From contig JAUVXV010000001.1 of assembly GCA_030603365.1 (NCBI GenBank), positions 310,001 to 374,000 of the forward strand: a DNA stretch of 64,000 nucleotides, given 5' to 3'. Shown piece by piece: positions 41,404 to 50,514 of the stretch; the first letter of the stretch is position 1; each line of letters starts with the position of its first letter. Both the position numbers and the translations under genes were made by a program. Origin of the DNA: Candidatus Heimdallarchaeota archaeon. Lineage in GTDB: Archaea; Asgardarchaeota; Heimdallarchaeia; Heimdallarchaeales; Heimdallarchaeaceae. The notes beneath the pieces were generated by a model that was not told where the DNA came from, made no database searches, and worked only from the letters and a program-made list of their open reading frames with translations.

Positions 41404-42261
41404 TCATTTAAAAACAATTCTTGTACGATAAACCAAACCTTTCACAGAAAGTGGAATACGAATTTTCTTAAAAGAAACCTTTGAATTTTCGAGATTTATT
41501 ATAGCGAAGTTCCTATTAACAAGAGCACCTGGATTAATTGAAATAGCAGAATTTAGATGATCAACATTTTGAGATTCATGTATATGTCCAGTAAAAATGA
41601 ATTTGTATGGGATTTTCATTATATGTTTTCTAATCAGCACACTTCCTTCATGAGTCGATGTTTCTGGTATATAATCAAGATTAGTATCTCGAGGAGGTTC
41701 ATGAAATAGACCAATTACTAGTTTCTTCTTTTTATCTTGTAAATTATTAAACTGTTTTTCCAATCTAGCAAGATCCGTTTCTATATTATCTAGCTCTTTC
41801 TCTCCTGGAGTTTGTAAGGGGGTTCGATAATCTGCTGGAGAGCAAAATCCATATCCCACGATAGTCAAATCATCAAAAACTTCAATAGAATTGCCAACAT
41901 AGAAAAGATTAGTTTTTTTTGATGCATAATTATTAAAGAACTTCCTAACTTCTTCTGTTTCACTATTACCGTGAGTGAAGAAAATTGGTTTGTCTAATCT
42001 CTCAAGAATTCTGAAAATCCTCTTAGCGGTTTTAATCTGGAATTTAGTAAACTTGTTAAGATATCTAGTATAAACGAGTTCTGTATATCTATCCCTGGAA
42101 ATTCTTCTGCTTCTAAGGATAGACTTGACAACCAAAGGATATGAAATTGTTCCAGTAATATCTCCAGTGATGAAAATAACTTGACATTCCTTTAGTTTTC
42201 TTTGAATTCTCCTCAAATTACTAATACAACCGTGTAAATCACCTAATATAGCAAATTTCAC
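41404..42261 (-). CDS. calcineurin-like metallophosphoesterase
   Basis: A 285-residue phosphoesterase with the metal-binding motifs in order: AILGDLHGCISN, FITGDITG, FFTHGNSE, GLFHEPPRD and FTGHIHESQN. These are the D-x-H, GD, GNH, H and GH-x-H blocks of the superfamily (the third has S in place of H: G-N-S-E). It overlaps the ammonia-lyase stop codon by 4 bases on the same strand, so the two genes are in one operon. The substrate is not predictable. Confidence 0.82.
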   Translation of the reverse strand: MKFAILGDLHGCISNLRRIQRKLKECQVIFITGDITGTISYPLVVKSILRSRRISRDRYTELVYTRYLNKFTKFQIKTAKRIFRILERLDKPIFFTHGNSETEEVRKFFNNYASKKTNLFYVGNSIEVFDDLTIVGYGFCSPADYRTPLQTPGEKELDNIETDLARLEKQFNNLQDKKKKLVIGLFHEPPRDTNLDYIPETSTHEGSVLIRKHIMKIPYKFIFTGHIHESQNVDHLNSAISINPGALVNRNFAIINLENSKVSFKKIRIPLSVKGLVYRTRIVFK

Positions 42262-43799
42262 TCAAGATCACCAAGAAGCTTACCTGTTTCTTGTTCAATC
42301 ATTTGGATGAGTTTTCTGTTGTATATCTGTTCCCCAATCCAATTAACTTCAGTATCAAAAAATCTGTCTTCCTTCAAAGGTGGGATTGTTTCTCTTATGA
42401 ATGAGTAGACTTTGTTTAATCCATTTGATATGGTCCTAGTTTCATTGAATCCTAATGCTTGACACGCTGTATAAATTTCTACAGCTATCATCTTAGACAC
42501 ATTATTTACTATCTTGTAAGTTTTCTTACTTGCAGTTAATCCCATAGAAACATGATCTTCTTGATTTGCGGATACAGAAGTATTGTCAATAGAAGCTGGG
42601 GAGGCGAGTACCTTGTTTTCTGCGGAAATAGCAGTATCAGCATATTGTAAAATCATTAATCCTGAGTTCAAACCAGGTTGTTCTGATAAGAAAGGAGGAA
42701 GATCAGAAATTGAAGAATCTAATAGTAAGTTGACTCTTCTTTCGGAAATATTCCCCAACTCAGTCATAGCTATTCCAAGATAGTCCATTGAAAGTCCTAT
42801 GGGTTCTCCATGAAAATTACCCCCCGAGGCAACTTCCGAGTTTTCCAGATCTATAAGTGGATTATCTGTTGTTGAATTAATCTCAATTTCTACAAGATTC
42901 TTACAATATATAATTGCATCTAAAATCGCACCATGAACTTGAGGAGAACATCTGATAGAGTAAGGATCTTGAATCCTTTTTGGTTGTTTGCTAAGTAAAT
43001 CGCTTCCTTCTAGAATATCAAGTAAAGCTTTTGCAAACTCTTTTTGACCTTTGTGTGGGCGCAAATTCATAATGAAAGATGAGAAAGCTTGAACATTTCC
43101 ATCAAAAGCTTCCAAAGTTAGTCCGACTGATAACACAGAATTCTTCAAAACATTTATTCCATCATAGACGGTATGAACAGCAAATGAAGTAAGTACATGA
43201 GTTCCATTAATTAGTGATAATCCTTCCTTAGCACTAAGTTCAATCGGAGATAAACCTATTTTTGCAAGAATTTCAGAACCTTTGAATATTTTATCTTCAA
43301 ATTTAGCTTCTCCTTCACCTATGAGGATTCTTGCAATATATGCAAGCGGTGATAAATCTCCACTAGCTCCTAAAGAACCAATACTAGGTACAAGAGGTAT
43401 GATTCGGTTATTGATTAACTTCTCAAGCATTTCAGCTAGTTCTATTCTAATACCACTACCCCCCCTACAAAAGGAATTAAGTTCAATAACCAATGCACCT
43501 AAAACAACTTCATCAGGGAGATAAGGACCAAAACCAATACTGTGTGATTTTATGAGATTTGTTTGTAGTTTCTCTCTTTCAGATGGAGAGATGATTTTGT
43601 TTTCAAGTTTTCCAAAACCTGTAGAAACACCATAGATAATTTCATTTTTCGCAAGCTTCTCTTCGATAATACTTCTTGCCTTTTTGATTCTTTCTCTCCC
43701 CTCTTTACCTATTTTAACTGCATTTCTAAAGCGTGTAACTTCAATTATGTCATTTAAAGTTAGTGAATCTCCATCTAAAATAATGAATTCATTACTCAT
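42258..43799 (-). CDS. hutH: histidine ammonia-lyase
   Basis: A 513-residue enzyme that removes ammonia from histidine to give urocanate. The MIO prosthetic group forms from Ala-Ser-Gly in SIGSLGASGDLSPLAYIAR. The active-site loop IIYGVSTGFGKLE and NLIKSHSIGFG (His after Ser, as in bacterial HutH) are present. QEDHVSMGLTASKKTYKIVN is the C-terminal helix motif of the family. It is divergent from a second ammonia-lyase at 43961, and hutI lies close by, which supports histidine as substrate. Tyrosine or phenylalanine specificity is less likely but not excluded. Confidence 0.88.
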   Translation of the reverse strand: MSNEFIILDGDSLTLNDIIEVTRFRNAVKIGKEGRERIKKARSIIEEKLAKNEIIYGVSTGFGKLENKIISPSEREKLQTNLIKSHSIGFGPYLPDEVVLGALVIELNSFCRGGSGIRIELAEMLEKLINNRIIPLVPSIGSLGASGDLSPLAYIARILIGEGEAKFEDKIFKGSEILAKIGLSPIELSAKEGLSLINGTHVLTSFAVHTVYDGINVLKNSVLSVGLTLEAFDGNVQAFSSFIMNLRPHKGQKEFAKALLDILEGSDLLSKQPKRIQDPYSIRCSPQVHGAILDAIIYCKNLVEIEINSTTDNPLIDLENSEVASGGNFHGEPIGLSMDYLGIAMTELGNISERRVNLLLDSSISDLPPFLSEQPGLNSGLMILQYADTAISAENKVLASPASIDNTSVSANQEDHVSMGLTASKKTYKIVNNVSKMIAVEIYTACQALGFNETRTISNGLNKVYSFIRETIPPLKEDRFFDTEVNWIGEQIYNRKLIQMIEQETGKLLGDLE

Positions 43800-43960
43800 G
43801 TTACTCTAGTATTTTATGATTCCTTCTTATTTATTATGCTTTCTCCAAATTAGAGATTAATGCAAAACTGTAATGTTAATCAAATAACTAACGTATATTG
43901 GGGAAAAATTTTAAACAGAAAGAAGAACGATTGCTAAATATCAAATTAGGAGATAAGAAT

Positions 43961-45484
43961 ATGACCTATGTAATTACAGGTAAAGGACTAACGATTGAAG
44001 ATGTTGTAAATGTCGCACGACATAATGAAAAAGTGGAAATCCATCCTGATGCAATGGAACGAATGAAAAAATGCAGGGAAATGATAGAGGAGAAAATTGC
44101 AGCAAAAGAAATTATGTATGGAATTACCACTGGAATAGGAGAATTTTCTGAAGTTGTCTTAACAGATGAAGAAGTTTTGTTATTTCAGAAATATTTGATC
44201 TATAATCATGCTGCGGGAATTGGTAAAGCTGCGCCAATAGAACATATTCGTGGAGCAATGTTAGGTAGAATAAATGTTTTAGCAAATGGTTATTCAGGCA
44301 ATAGACCTATTATTGCAGAAACATATGTAGAGATGTTAAATAAAGGAGTTACTCCTGAAGTTTGTGAAAAAGGATCTGTAGGTGCTTCTGGTGATCTAGC
44401 TCCTATGTCACAACTTGCTCTCTTATTAATGGGTGAAGGTCGAGCTTTTTACAAAGGAGAATTGCTACCAGGAAAGGAAGCTTTAGATAGAGCAGGCATT
44501 GAAGTACCTGGTTTACAAGCAAGAGATGGTTTGGCTGCAATCAATGGATCCAACCTTCTTACGGCAATGAGTGCTATTTTTCTATATGATGCTGAACGGT
44601 TTATGAAACATGCAGAAATTGCCTGTGCTATGTCCATTGAAGCATTAATGGGTAACATGAAACCTTACACACCTAAACTTCATGAAATTCGAGGTTTTCC
44701 TGGAGCAGTTAGATGTGCAAAAGCTCTCTCCAAACTTTTCAAAGGTGGAGATCTTTATGAAGGAAAACTAAAAGTTAAGGTACAAGATGCATATTCAATG
44801 CGTTCTGCACCACAGGTTTTAGGTGCTACACATGATACTCTAGCTTGGGCTCGATCTCAAGTAGAAATTGAACTGAATGGTGTTGGGGATAATCCTGTTT
44901 TCTTTACAGAAGAAAAACTTACACTAACTGGTGCTAACTTTCAAGGTACTCCTGTTTGTTTACCTATGGATTTAGCAGGAGCTGCAATTACAATGGTTTG
45001 TGTAATGTCTGAACGCAGAATGAATAGGTTAAATCATCCAGCTTTGAGTATAGGATTACCACCTTTCCTATCAAAACATGCAGGACTAATGTCTGGTTTG
45101 ATGTTAAGTCAATATACTGCAGGTATGCAAATAGTAGAAATGAGAATTTTATCTGCGCCTGCTAGTATACAGTCTATTCCAGCAGCAGCAGATCAAGAGG
45201 ATTTTGTATCAATGGGGATGAACACTGCACTTAAGAATTTCCAAATTATGGATAATGCATATGGTGTTCTTGGTATTGAGTTCATGGCTGCTGCTCAAGC
45301 TTTAGACTTTAGAGAATATAATTTCGGTGACGGTGTAACTAAAGCTAAGGAAGTTATACGAAGACATGTTGAATTCTTAGATATAGATAGACCTTTATTT
45401 GATGACCATAATGCAATGAAAGCGTTAGTCAAATCCTGTGAAATTCTTAAAGAAGTAGAAAAGGAAATTGGAAGTTTAGGTTAA
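43961..45484 (+). CDS. second histidine/aromatic amino-acid ammonia-lyase
   Basis: A 507-residue MIO enzyme with CEKGSVGASGDLAPMSQLAL, EIMYGITTGIGEF, YLIYNHAAGIGKA and AAADQEDFVSMGMNTALKN. ATG 43961 is preferred over an upstream TTG at 43898, because AGGAGAT sits 6 bases before it. It is only distantly related to the HutH at 42258 (different loop residues and length), so the two are not recent duplicates. hutI follows 111 bp downstream on the same strand, which makes this the likely histidase of the hut pair; the other may have another substrate. Activity is inferred. Confidence 0.82.
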   Translation: MTYVITGKGLTIEDVVNVARHNEKVEIHPDAMERMKKCREMIEEKIAAKEIMYGITTGIGEFSEVVLTDEEVLLFQKYLIYNHAAGIGKAAPIEHIRGAMLGRINVLANGYSGNRPIIAETYVEMLNKGVTPEVCEKGSVGASGDLAPMSQLALLLMGEGRAFYKGELLPGKEALDRAGIEVPGLQARDGLAAINGSNLLTAMSAIFLYDAERFMKHAEIACAMSIEALMGNMKPYTPKLHEIRGFPGAVRCAKALSKLFKGGDLYEGKLKVKVQDAYSMRSAPQVLGATHDTLAWARSQVEIELNGVGDNPVFFTEEKLTLTGANFQGTPVCLPMDLAGAAITMVCVMSERRMNRLNHPALSIGLPPFLSKHAGLMSGLMLSQYTAGMQIVEMRILSAPASIQSIPAAADQEDFVSMGMNTALKNFQIMDNAYGVLGIEFMAAAQALDFREYNFGDGVTKAKEVIRRHVEFLDIDRPLFDDHNAMKALVKSCEILKEVEKEIGSLG

Positions 45485-45595
45485 ATACAATCTGAATTAT
45501 AGCAATTATTGGGATGTGGTTAACACCTTCATTCCCTTTTATATATTTTTACTAACATAACTTTAAAAACGATGTTTTATCCTTGAAAATTGAGA

Positions 45596-46861
45596 ATGAT
45601 GCAAGATACTGAAAAAGAAGGTATTATCATTTCCAACGCTTCGGAACTATTTCTAGGCCCAGTAACAAAACATGAACCTGTATATTCTAATGAAATTGCA
45701 GATGCAGTTGTTATTAAGAAAGGTATAATTGAAGCAATTGGAGAAACATCAATTATATTGTCCAATTACTCGAAGTTTGATTATGAAATAATTGATTGCA
45801 AAAAAAGGAATGCAGTATGTTCAAGTTTTGTCGATTCGCACACTCATCTTGTTTTTGCAGGCGATAGATCTCATGAATTGCGAATGAAGTTACAGGGAAA
45901 ATCATATCTAGAAATAGCTCAAGGTGGCGGAGGAATTATGTTTTCCGTTAATAAAACACGCGAAGCTTCAGAATCAGAACTTGAAAACCTTGCTCTTCAA
46001 CGCTTAGATGAAATGCTTCTACATGGAACTACCACAATTGAAGCAAAATCTGGTTATGGTTTGGATGCAGAGAACGAAATTAAAATCTTGGAAGTTATAC
46101 AAAGTGTAAATGAAAAACATCCAATTGAAATTATTTCTACTTTTTTAGGGTGTCATATAACACCTACAGATTTTCTAGGAAATCAATGGGAATATATTGA
46201 AAGCATGATGCAACTTCTACCTCAAATTAAGTCTCGAAATCTTGCTGAGTTTGTAGATATTTGGACCGATCAAGGAGCTTTTTCAGTTGAAGAATCAACA
46301 TTATTTCTAGAACAGTCCAAAGAGATGGGATTCAAGAGCAGAGTGCATGCTGATGAACTGGAAAACGTGGGAGCTGCAATAATGGCTGCTAATCTTAGGG
46401 CCGTATCTGCAGACCATCTTCTATTATCAGAAGCAGTTTCAGCAGATGCAATGGCTGAAGCAAATGTTGTAGCTAACCTACTTCCCGCTACTCCGTTTGT
46501 ATTAATGTCAAAGAAATATGCAAATTATCAAATGTTTAAAGATGCAGGAGTTACAGTTGCATTGTCATCAGATTTTAACCCAAATTGCTATGTTTTAGAT
46601 ATGCAAACAGTAATCGCATTAGGCTGTTATATGATGAAAATGTTACCTGAAGAAGCATTACAAGCATCTACTTATGGAGGAGCAGTATCTCTCAATAGAG
46701 AAAATGAAATTGGGTCTATTGACATAGGAAAAAGTGCAGATATTCAGATATTAGATGTCCAAAACATTGCTTCAATACCATACAAATTCGGTGTAAACCA
46801 TGTTAATACTGTGATTAAGAACGGTAAAATAGTGGTTGAAAATGGAATAAAAGTAGAATAA
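45596..46861 (+). CDS. hutI: imidazolonepropionase
   Basis: A 421-residue amidohydrolase that hydrolyses imidazolone-5-propionate to N-formimino-glutamate in histidine degradation. Metal and substrate motifs are VDSHTHLVFAGDRSHE, AKSGYGLDAENEIK, SRVHADELENVGAA, SADHLLL and SSDFNPNCY, all as in HutI. ATG 45596 is used. It lies downstream of the second ammonia-lyase on the same strand. Urocanase (hutU) and the formimino-glutamate enzymes are not in the window and must be elsewhere if the pathway is complete. Confidence 0.93.
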   Translation: MMQDTEKEGIIISNASELFLGPVTKHEPVYSNEIADAVVIKKGIIEAIGETSIILSNYSKFDYEIIDCKKRNAVCSSFVDSHTHLVFAGDRSHELRMKLQGKSYLEIAQGGGGIMFSVNKTREASESELENLALQRLDEMLLHGTTTIEAKSGYGLDAENEIKILEVIQSVNEKHPIEIISTFLGCHITPTDFLGNQWEYIESMMQLLPQIKSRNLAEFVDIWTDQGAFSVEESTLFLEQSKEMGFKSRVHADELENVGAAIMAANLRAVSADHLLLSEAVSADAMAEANVVANLLPATPFVLMSKKYANYQMFKDAGVTVALSSDFNPNCYVLDMQTVIALGCYMMKMLPEEALQASTYGGAVSLNRENEIGSIDIGKSADIQILDVQNIASIPYKFGVNHVNTVIKNGKIVVENGIKVE

Positions 46862-46884
46862 TTTTATAGTTTATTTTCTAATTT

Positions 46885-48237
46885 CTATATAAATGGTGCA
46901 ATGAATAGAGAAATACTTAGTAGTAAAGAATAAGCTAAGCAAGTTAGTATGGTCATAGCTGATGCTGGTATCATCGCTAGATAGTTATCATAGTTTTTTA
47001 TTGCAGTAATAGCTGCTTTTATCGGTAATGGAAGAGAAATCAGCACAATCAAACTCAAAACAGGTAAAATCTGTAAAACAACATAAAGTACTAGTAAAAG
47101 GTAAGTCAATAAAGAAACGCATACAAATAGAATAATACTTCTCTTTTTTCCTAAAATTACCACCCAATTCTTTTTCCCTTTAGCTTTATCAGATTCATAA
47201 TCTGGAAACTGATTAATGAATAATATAAGGGATATCAACAATCCAACTAAAATTGAAACAAACAGTGGAGTCCATGAAAAGATTTCATTTTGCACATAGT
47301 ATGATCCATAGATTATAGCAGGTCCAAGACTCAGAAAAATAGCAAATTCACCTAATCCATAATATACTAATTTGAATGGAACACCTACATAGAATATTCC
47401 AAGAAAAACTCCAGCTATACCAATATATAAAATAATATTTCCCTCTACTGTGAAATTAAGAAAGAATCCAATAATAATACAAAAAATAAGATTGATGAAG
47501 GCTGAAATTAAAACACGACTGGGAGCTAGTAATTTGTTCTGTATCATTCTTGAACCTCCTGAAAAAGGTGTCTGTTGAACATTAATCTCATCTAATCCAG
47601 AACGATGATCAAAGTAGTCATTACTCAAATCTGCACTAATATGGAAAAATAATATGCCCAAAAGCGTTAAAATAAAATTAAGCCACGAATTTAAAGTACC
47701 AGTCTCAAAGAAAGCAACTGCGGTTCCCACAAGTACACCTATCAAACTTACAGAAATAAAGGGTAATCTTACAGCTCTTGTCCAAAACTTCAATGTAGAA
47801 GTAATTCTATTTAGAAATCGACTTATGTTAGAGGATTCGTTTTCTGTGAAATGGTATTCAAAATTCCATTTTTCTACTTCCATTTCTAAAGGAATTACCT
47901 CAATAAGTTCCAAACCAAAAATACCTTGTGGGAGTAAAAAGTCATTTTTAGATAAGTCCTCTAAAATCTCTTCTTTTAGATGATGATTCTTCAAAATTCT
48001 AGCTCTGCCTTTTATGTTTAGACTCTTTTCTTCATCTTTGACTACCATTATAACATTGGAATTATATTTTATATGCTCAATATGAATGCTATTAGCTAGT
48101 CCAACCAGATATATCTTATTTCTAGACTGTTTAAACGAAACTTGAACATTGTGTTTATTTCTATAACTTTGCGTAAAAAGCTGTAATTTAGAATGCTTAC
48201 TAAGAAATTTTTGAGCTTGTTCAAGCATTAAGTTCAA
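46885..48237 (-). CDS. split-barrel (PPOX-like) domain fused to UbiA prenyltransferase
   Basis: A 450-residue fusion. Residues 1-125 have the small beta-barrel pattern of pyridoxamine-oxidase-like FMN-binding proteins (KIYLVGLANSIHIEHIKYNS, VIMVVKDEEKSLNIKGRARI). Residues 150-450 are a nine-helix UbiA-family prenyltransferase with both Asp-rich motifs: HISADLSNDYFDHRSGLDE and FINQFPDYESDKAKGKKNW. The latter order and the QQTPFSGGSRM segment resemble MenA (1,4-dihydroxy-2-naphthoate prenyltransferase), the quinone-making branch. The fused domain may hold flavin or only stabilise the enzyme; this is unknown. Confidence 0.75.
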   Translation of the reverse strand: MNLMLEQAQKFLSKHSKLQLFTQSYRNKHNVQVSFKQSRNKIYLVGLANSIHIEHIKYNSNVIMVVKDEEKSLNIKGRARILKNHHLKEEILEDLSKNDFLLPQGIFGLELIEVIPLEMEVEKWNFEYHFTENESSNISRFLNRITSTLKFWTRAVRLPFISVSLIGVLVGTAVAFFETGTLNSWLNFILTLLGILFFHISADLSNDYFDHRSGLDEINVQQTPFSGGSRMIQNKLLAPSRVLISAFINLIFCIIIGFFLNFTVEGNIILYIGIAGVFLGIFYVGVPFKLVYYGLGEFAIFLSLGPAIIYGSYYVQNEIFSWTPLFVSILVGLLISLILFINQFPDYESDKAKGKKNWVVILGKKRSIILFVCVSLLTYLLLVLYVVLQILPVLSLIVLISLPLPIKAAITAIKNYDNYLAMIPASAMTILTCLAYSLLLSISLFIAPFI

Positions 48238-48309
48238 GGTATTATTTTTGTATTTAAAAGTTATTAAAAATAATTAAAGAAAAGGAAATAAGAAAAAGAG
48301 GGGGGATAT

Positions 48310-49965
48310 TTACATCATACCAGGCATTCCGCCCATTCCACCCATACCACCCATTCCACCTGGGGGCATTGCTGGTTTCTCTGATTTTGAAACGATGACG
48401 TCATCAATTCGCATAATCATGATGGAAGATTCACTTGCAGATTTGATTGCTTGAGATACAACTCTATGTGGTTCAATTATTCCTGCTTTAAACATATCAA
48501 CAATTTTACCATTCTTGAACAAGTTCAATCCCTGTGCAACATTTTCTTCAGCATGAGCAGAACGAAGTTCATTAAGAATATCAAGAGGGTCAATACCTGC
48601 ATTTTCTGCTAAAGTTGTTGGAATTGCAAGTAAAGCTTCTGCAAAAGCTTTGACAGCTAATTGTCTTTTATCTTTGAATTCATCTGCAAACTCTTCGAGT
48701 CTTAGGGATAATTCTGTATAGATTGCTCCTCCACCTGGTAAGTATGTTTTATCTTCAACAACATTTCTTACAACACAAAGTGCATCATGAGTTGCTCTTT
48801 CTGCTTCATCAGTTACATATTTGGTAGCTCCGTAGAGAACAATTGAAACAGATTTTGGACTCTTACACTCACGAACAAAAACGTGGTCATCATCACCAAT
48901 CTTAACTTCTTCTACCATACCAGCATAACCAAGATCCTCAGCTTTAGCATCTTTGAGGTGTGTAACGATTTTTCCTCCAGTAGCACGGGCAAGTTTTTCC
49001 ATATCGCTTTTCTTAACCCTTCTCAAGGCAAGAATGTCGTTCTTAGCCATGAAATATTGAGCCATATCGTCAATGCCTTTTTGGGCAACTACAACAGTTG
49101 CCCCAGTAGCTACTATCTGATCAACCATATCTCTAATAATTTGTTCCTCATTATCTAGAAAAGATTTCATTTCTAATGGATCGTTAATCCTAATTTCTCT
49201 ATCCCATTCACCTTTCTGAACTTCAACATTATAGTTGAGTAAAAGGATTTTAGCATCTTTAACTCTCTTGGGCATAGCAGTATGTACAACTTCCTTATCA
49301 ACAATGACACCTTCAACAAGTTCTGACTGAACAAGATTCTTACCAGTCTTTTGGAGTATTTTGATATTGTCGAGATCAACTTTGAAATTACCATTGTCTT
49401 CGTCGGCAACTTTCTTAATACTGTCAACGGCTATTTTTTCAATGAGTTCTTTTGCTCCATGAACAGCTTTACTGTTCAAAGCAGTTCCTGCAATTTGAAG
49501 AAGAAGTTTCTCATCTTCAATAGGATTCAACTTCTTGGCATATTTGTCAATAAGCTCTTGAGCTTTCTGAGAAGCTGCTTTGTAACCTTCAACAATTAAA
49601 GAAGCATGAATTTTCTTATCTAGAAGCTCACCTCCTAGCCTAAGAAGCTCACCAGCAACAACAACAGCACTGGTAGTTCCATCTCCTGTTTCAACATCCT
49701 GAGCTTTTGCAATTTGAACTATCATTTTGGCTGCTGGGTGTTGAACATCAATTTCATCAAGCAAAGTAGCACCATCGTTAGAGATTAAAATATCTCCTAG
49801 AGAGTCTACCAACATTTTGTCCATACCTTTAGGACCAAGAGTGCTCTTAATAGTATCAGCAACAATAGTTGCTGCCATAATATTATTTCGTTGAGCATCT
49901 CGACCTTTGGACCTTTCAGTTCCTTCTTTGAGAATTATGACTGGAATTTGACCTTGACCCATCAT
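48310..49965 (-). CDS. thsA: thermosome (group II chaperonin) subunit
   Basis: A 551-residue chaperonin. Characteristic segments are VADTIKSTLGPKGMDKMLVD, ISNDGATLLDEIDVQHPAAK, the ATP-site GDGTTSAVVVAGELL and TYLPGGGAIYTELSLRL. The C-terminus is the Gly/Met repeat tail (PGGMGGMGGMGGMPGMM). It folds proteins in ATP-driven double rings in the cytosol. Two adjacent starting methionines (49965 and 49962) are possible. Other chaperonin paralogues are not in this window, so the a/b naming is arbitrary. Confidence 0.95.
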   Translation of the reverse strand: MMGQGQIPVIILKEGTERSKGRDAQRNNIMAATIVADTIKSTLGPKGMDKMLVDSLGDILISNDGATLLDEIDVQHPAAKMIVQIAKAQDVETGDGTTSAVVVAGELLRLGGELLDKKIHASLIVEGYKAASQKAQELIDKYAKKLNPIEDEKLLLQIAGTALNSKAVHGAKELIEKIAVDSIKKVADEDNGNFKVDLDNIKILQKTGKNLVQSELVEGVIVDKEVVHTAMPKRVKDAKILLLNYNVEVQKGEWDREIRINDPLEMKSFLDNEEQIIRDMVDQIVATGATVVVAQKGIDDMAQYFMAKNDILALRRVKKSDMEKLARATGGKIVTHLKDAKAEDLGYAGMVEEVKIGDDDHVFVRECKSPKSVSIVLYGATKYVTDEAERATHDALCVVRNVVEDKTYLPGGGAIYTELSLRLEEFADEFKDKRQLAVKAFAEALLAIPTTLAENAGIDPLDILNELRSAHAEENVAQGLNLFKNGKIVDMFKAGIIEPHRVVSQAIKSASESSIMIMRIDDVIVSKSEKPAMPPGGMGGMGGMGGMPGMM

Positions 49966-50113
49966 TTTTTACACCTTTGTTTAGTATATTGGCATGTTTT
50001 AGCATGACATTATATACATTTTTCAAGTTGATGTGTCTAATCACTGATATATAATTCTTACTATCTTGAAAAAAATATAAAAACTGCTTGAAAATATTTA
50101 TTTAGTTAACAAA

Positions 50114-50386
50114 ATGTCTAATATATTTGGTGCTCTTGTGATGGCACCTTGGGAATTTATTTTATATTTAGCTATTGCTTTGATTTTAGGGTTATTAGTT
50201 TGTGCTACTTGTGGATTATCTCAACGTTCTTCTTCTTCACCTTCACAATTTTACCAACAACTTGTACAATCCTTCGTTGAAACCCAACTTTCTACCCTGA
50301 CCTGTATTCATGTGGGATTGTTATGGATAGTGATTCAATTTTCTGTAGAAGATGTGGTAGAAAGTCGTCAGAATCACAGTAATTGA
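50114..50386 (+). CDS. small membrane protein, possibly frame-disrupted zinc-ribbon gene
   Basis: A 90-codon frame with one membrane helix (PWEFILYLAIALILGLLVCA). Its second half is unconvincing, whereas the +1 frame over the same bases (about 50283-50384) reads YSCGIVMDSDSIFCRRCGRK, like a zinc ribbon. Either the gene carries a frameshift between the two parts, or the ribbon is chance. The build would match the small zinc-ribbon membrane protein at 13530. A TATA-like region sits upstream (50090-50102). Low confidence. Confidence 0.35.
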   Translation: MSNIFGALVMAPWEFILYLAIALILGLLVCATCGLSQRSSSSPSQFYQQLVQSFVETQLSTLTCIHVGLLWIVIQFSVEDVVESRQNHSN

Positions 50387-50514
50387 AGTAACACTATAAT
50401 TACGTTGTATGAAAACTTTAATTCCAAATGCATAAAGCTGTTTTATTTCATTCAGATATTAAGAAAATCTTTTTATCGTTCTATTCTAAATGTTTCCTAC
50501 TGGGGTTATTCCAT

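Noticed and set aside
49173..49427. 84-codon minus-strand frame inside the thermosome gene
   Set aside because: Out-of-frame shadow of the chaperonin, which is intact.
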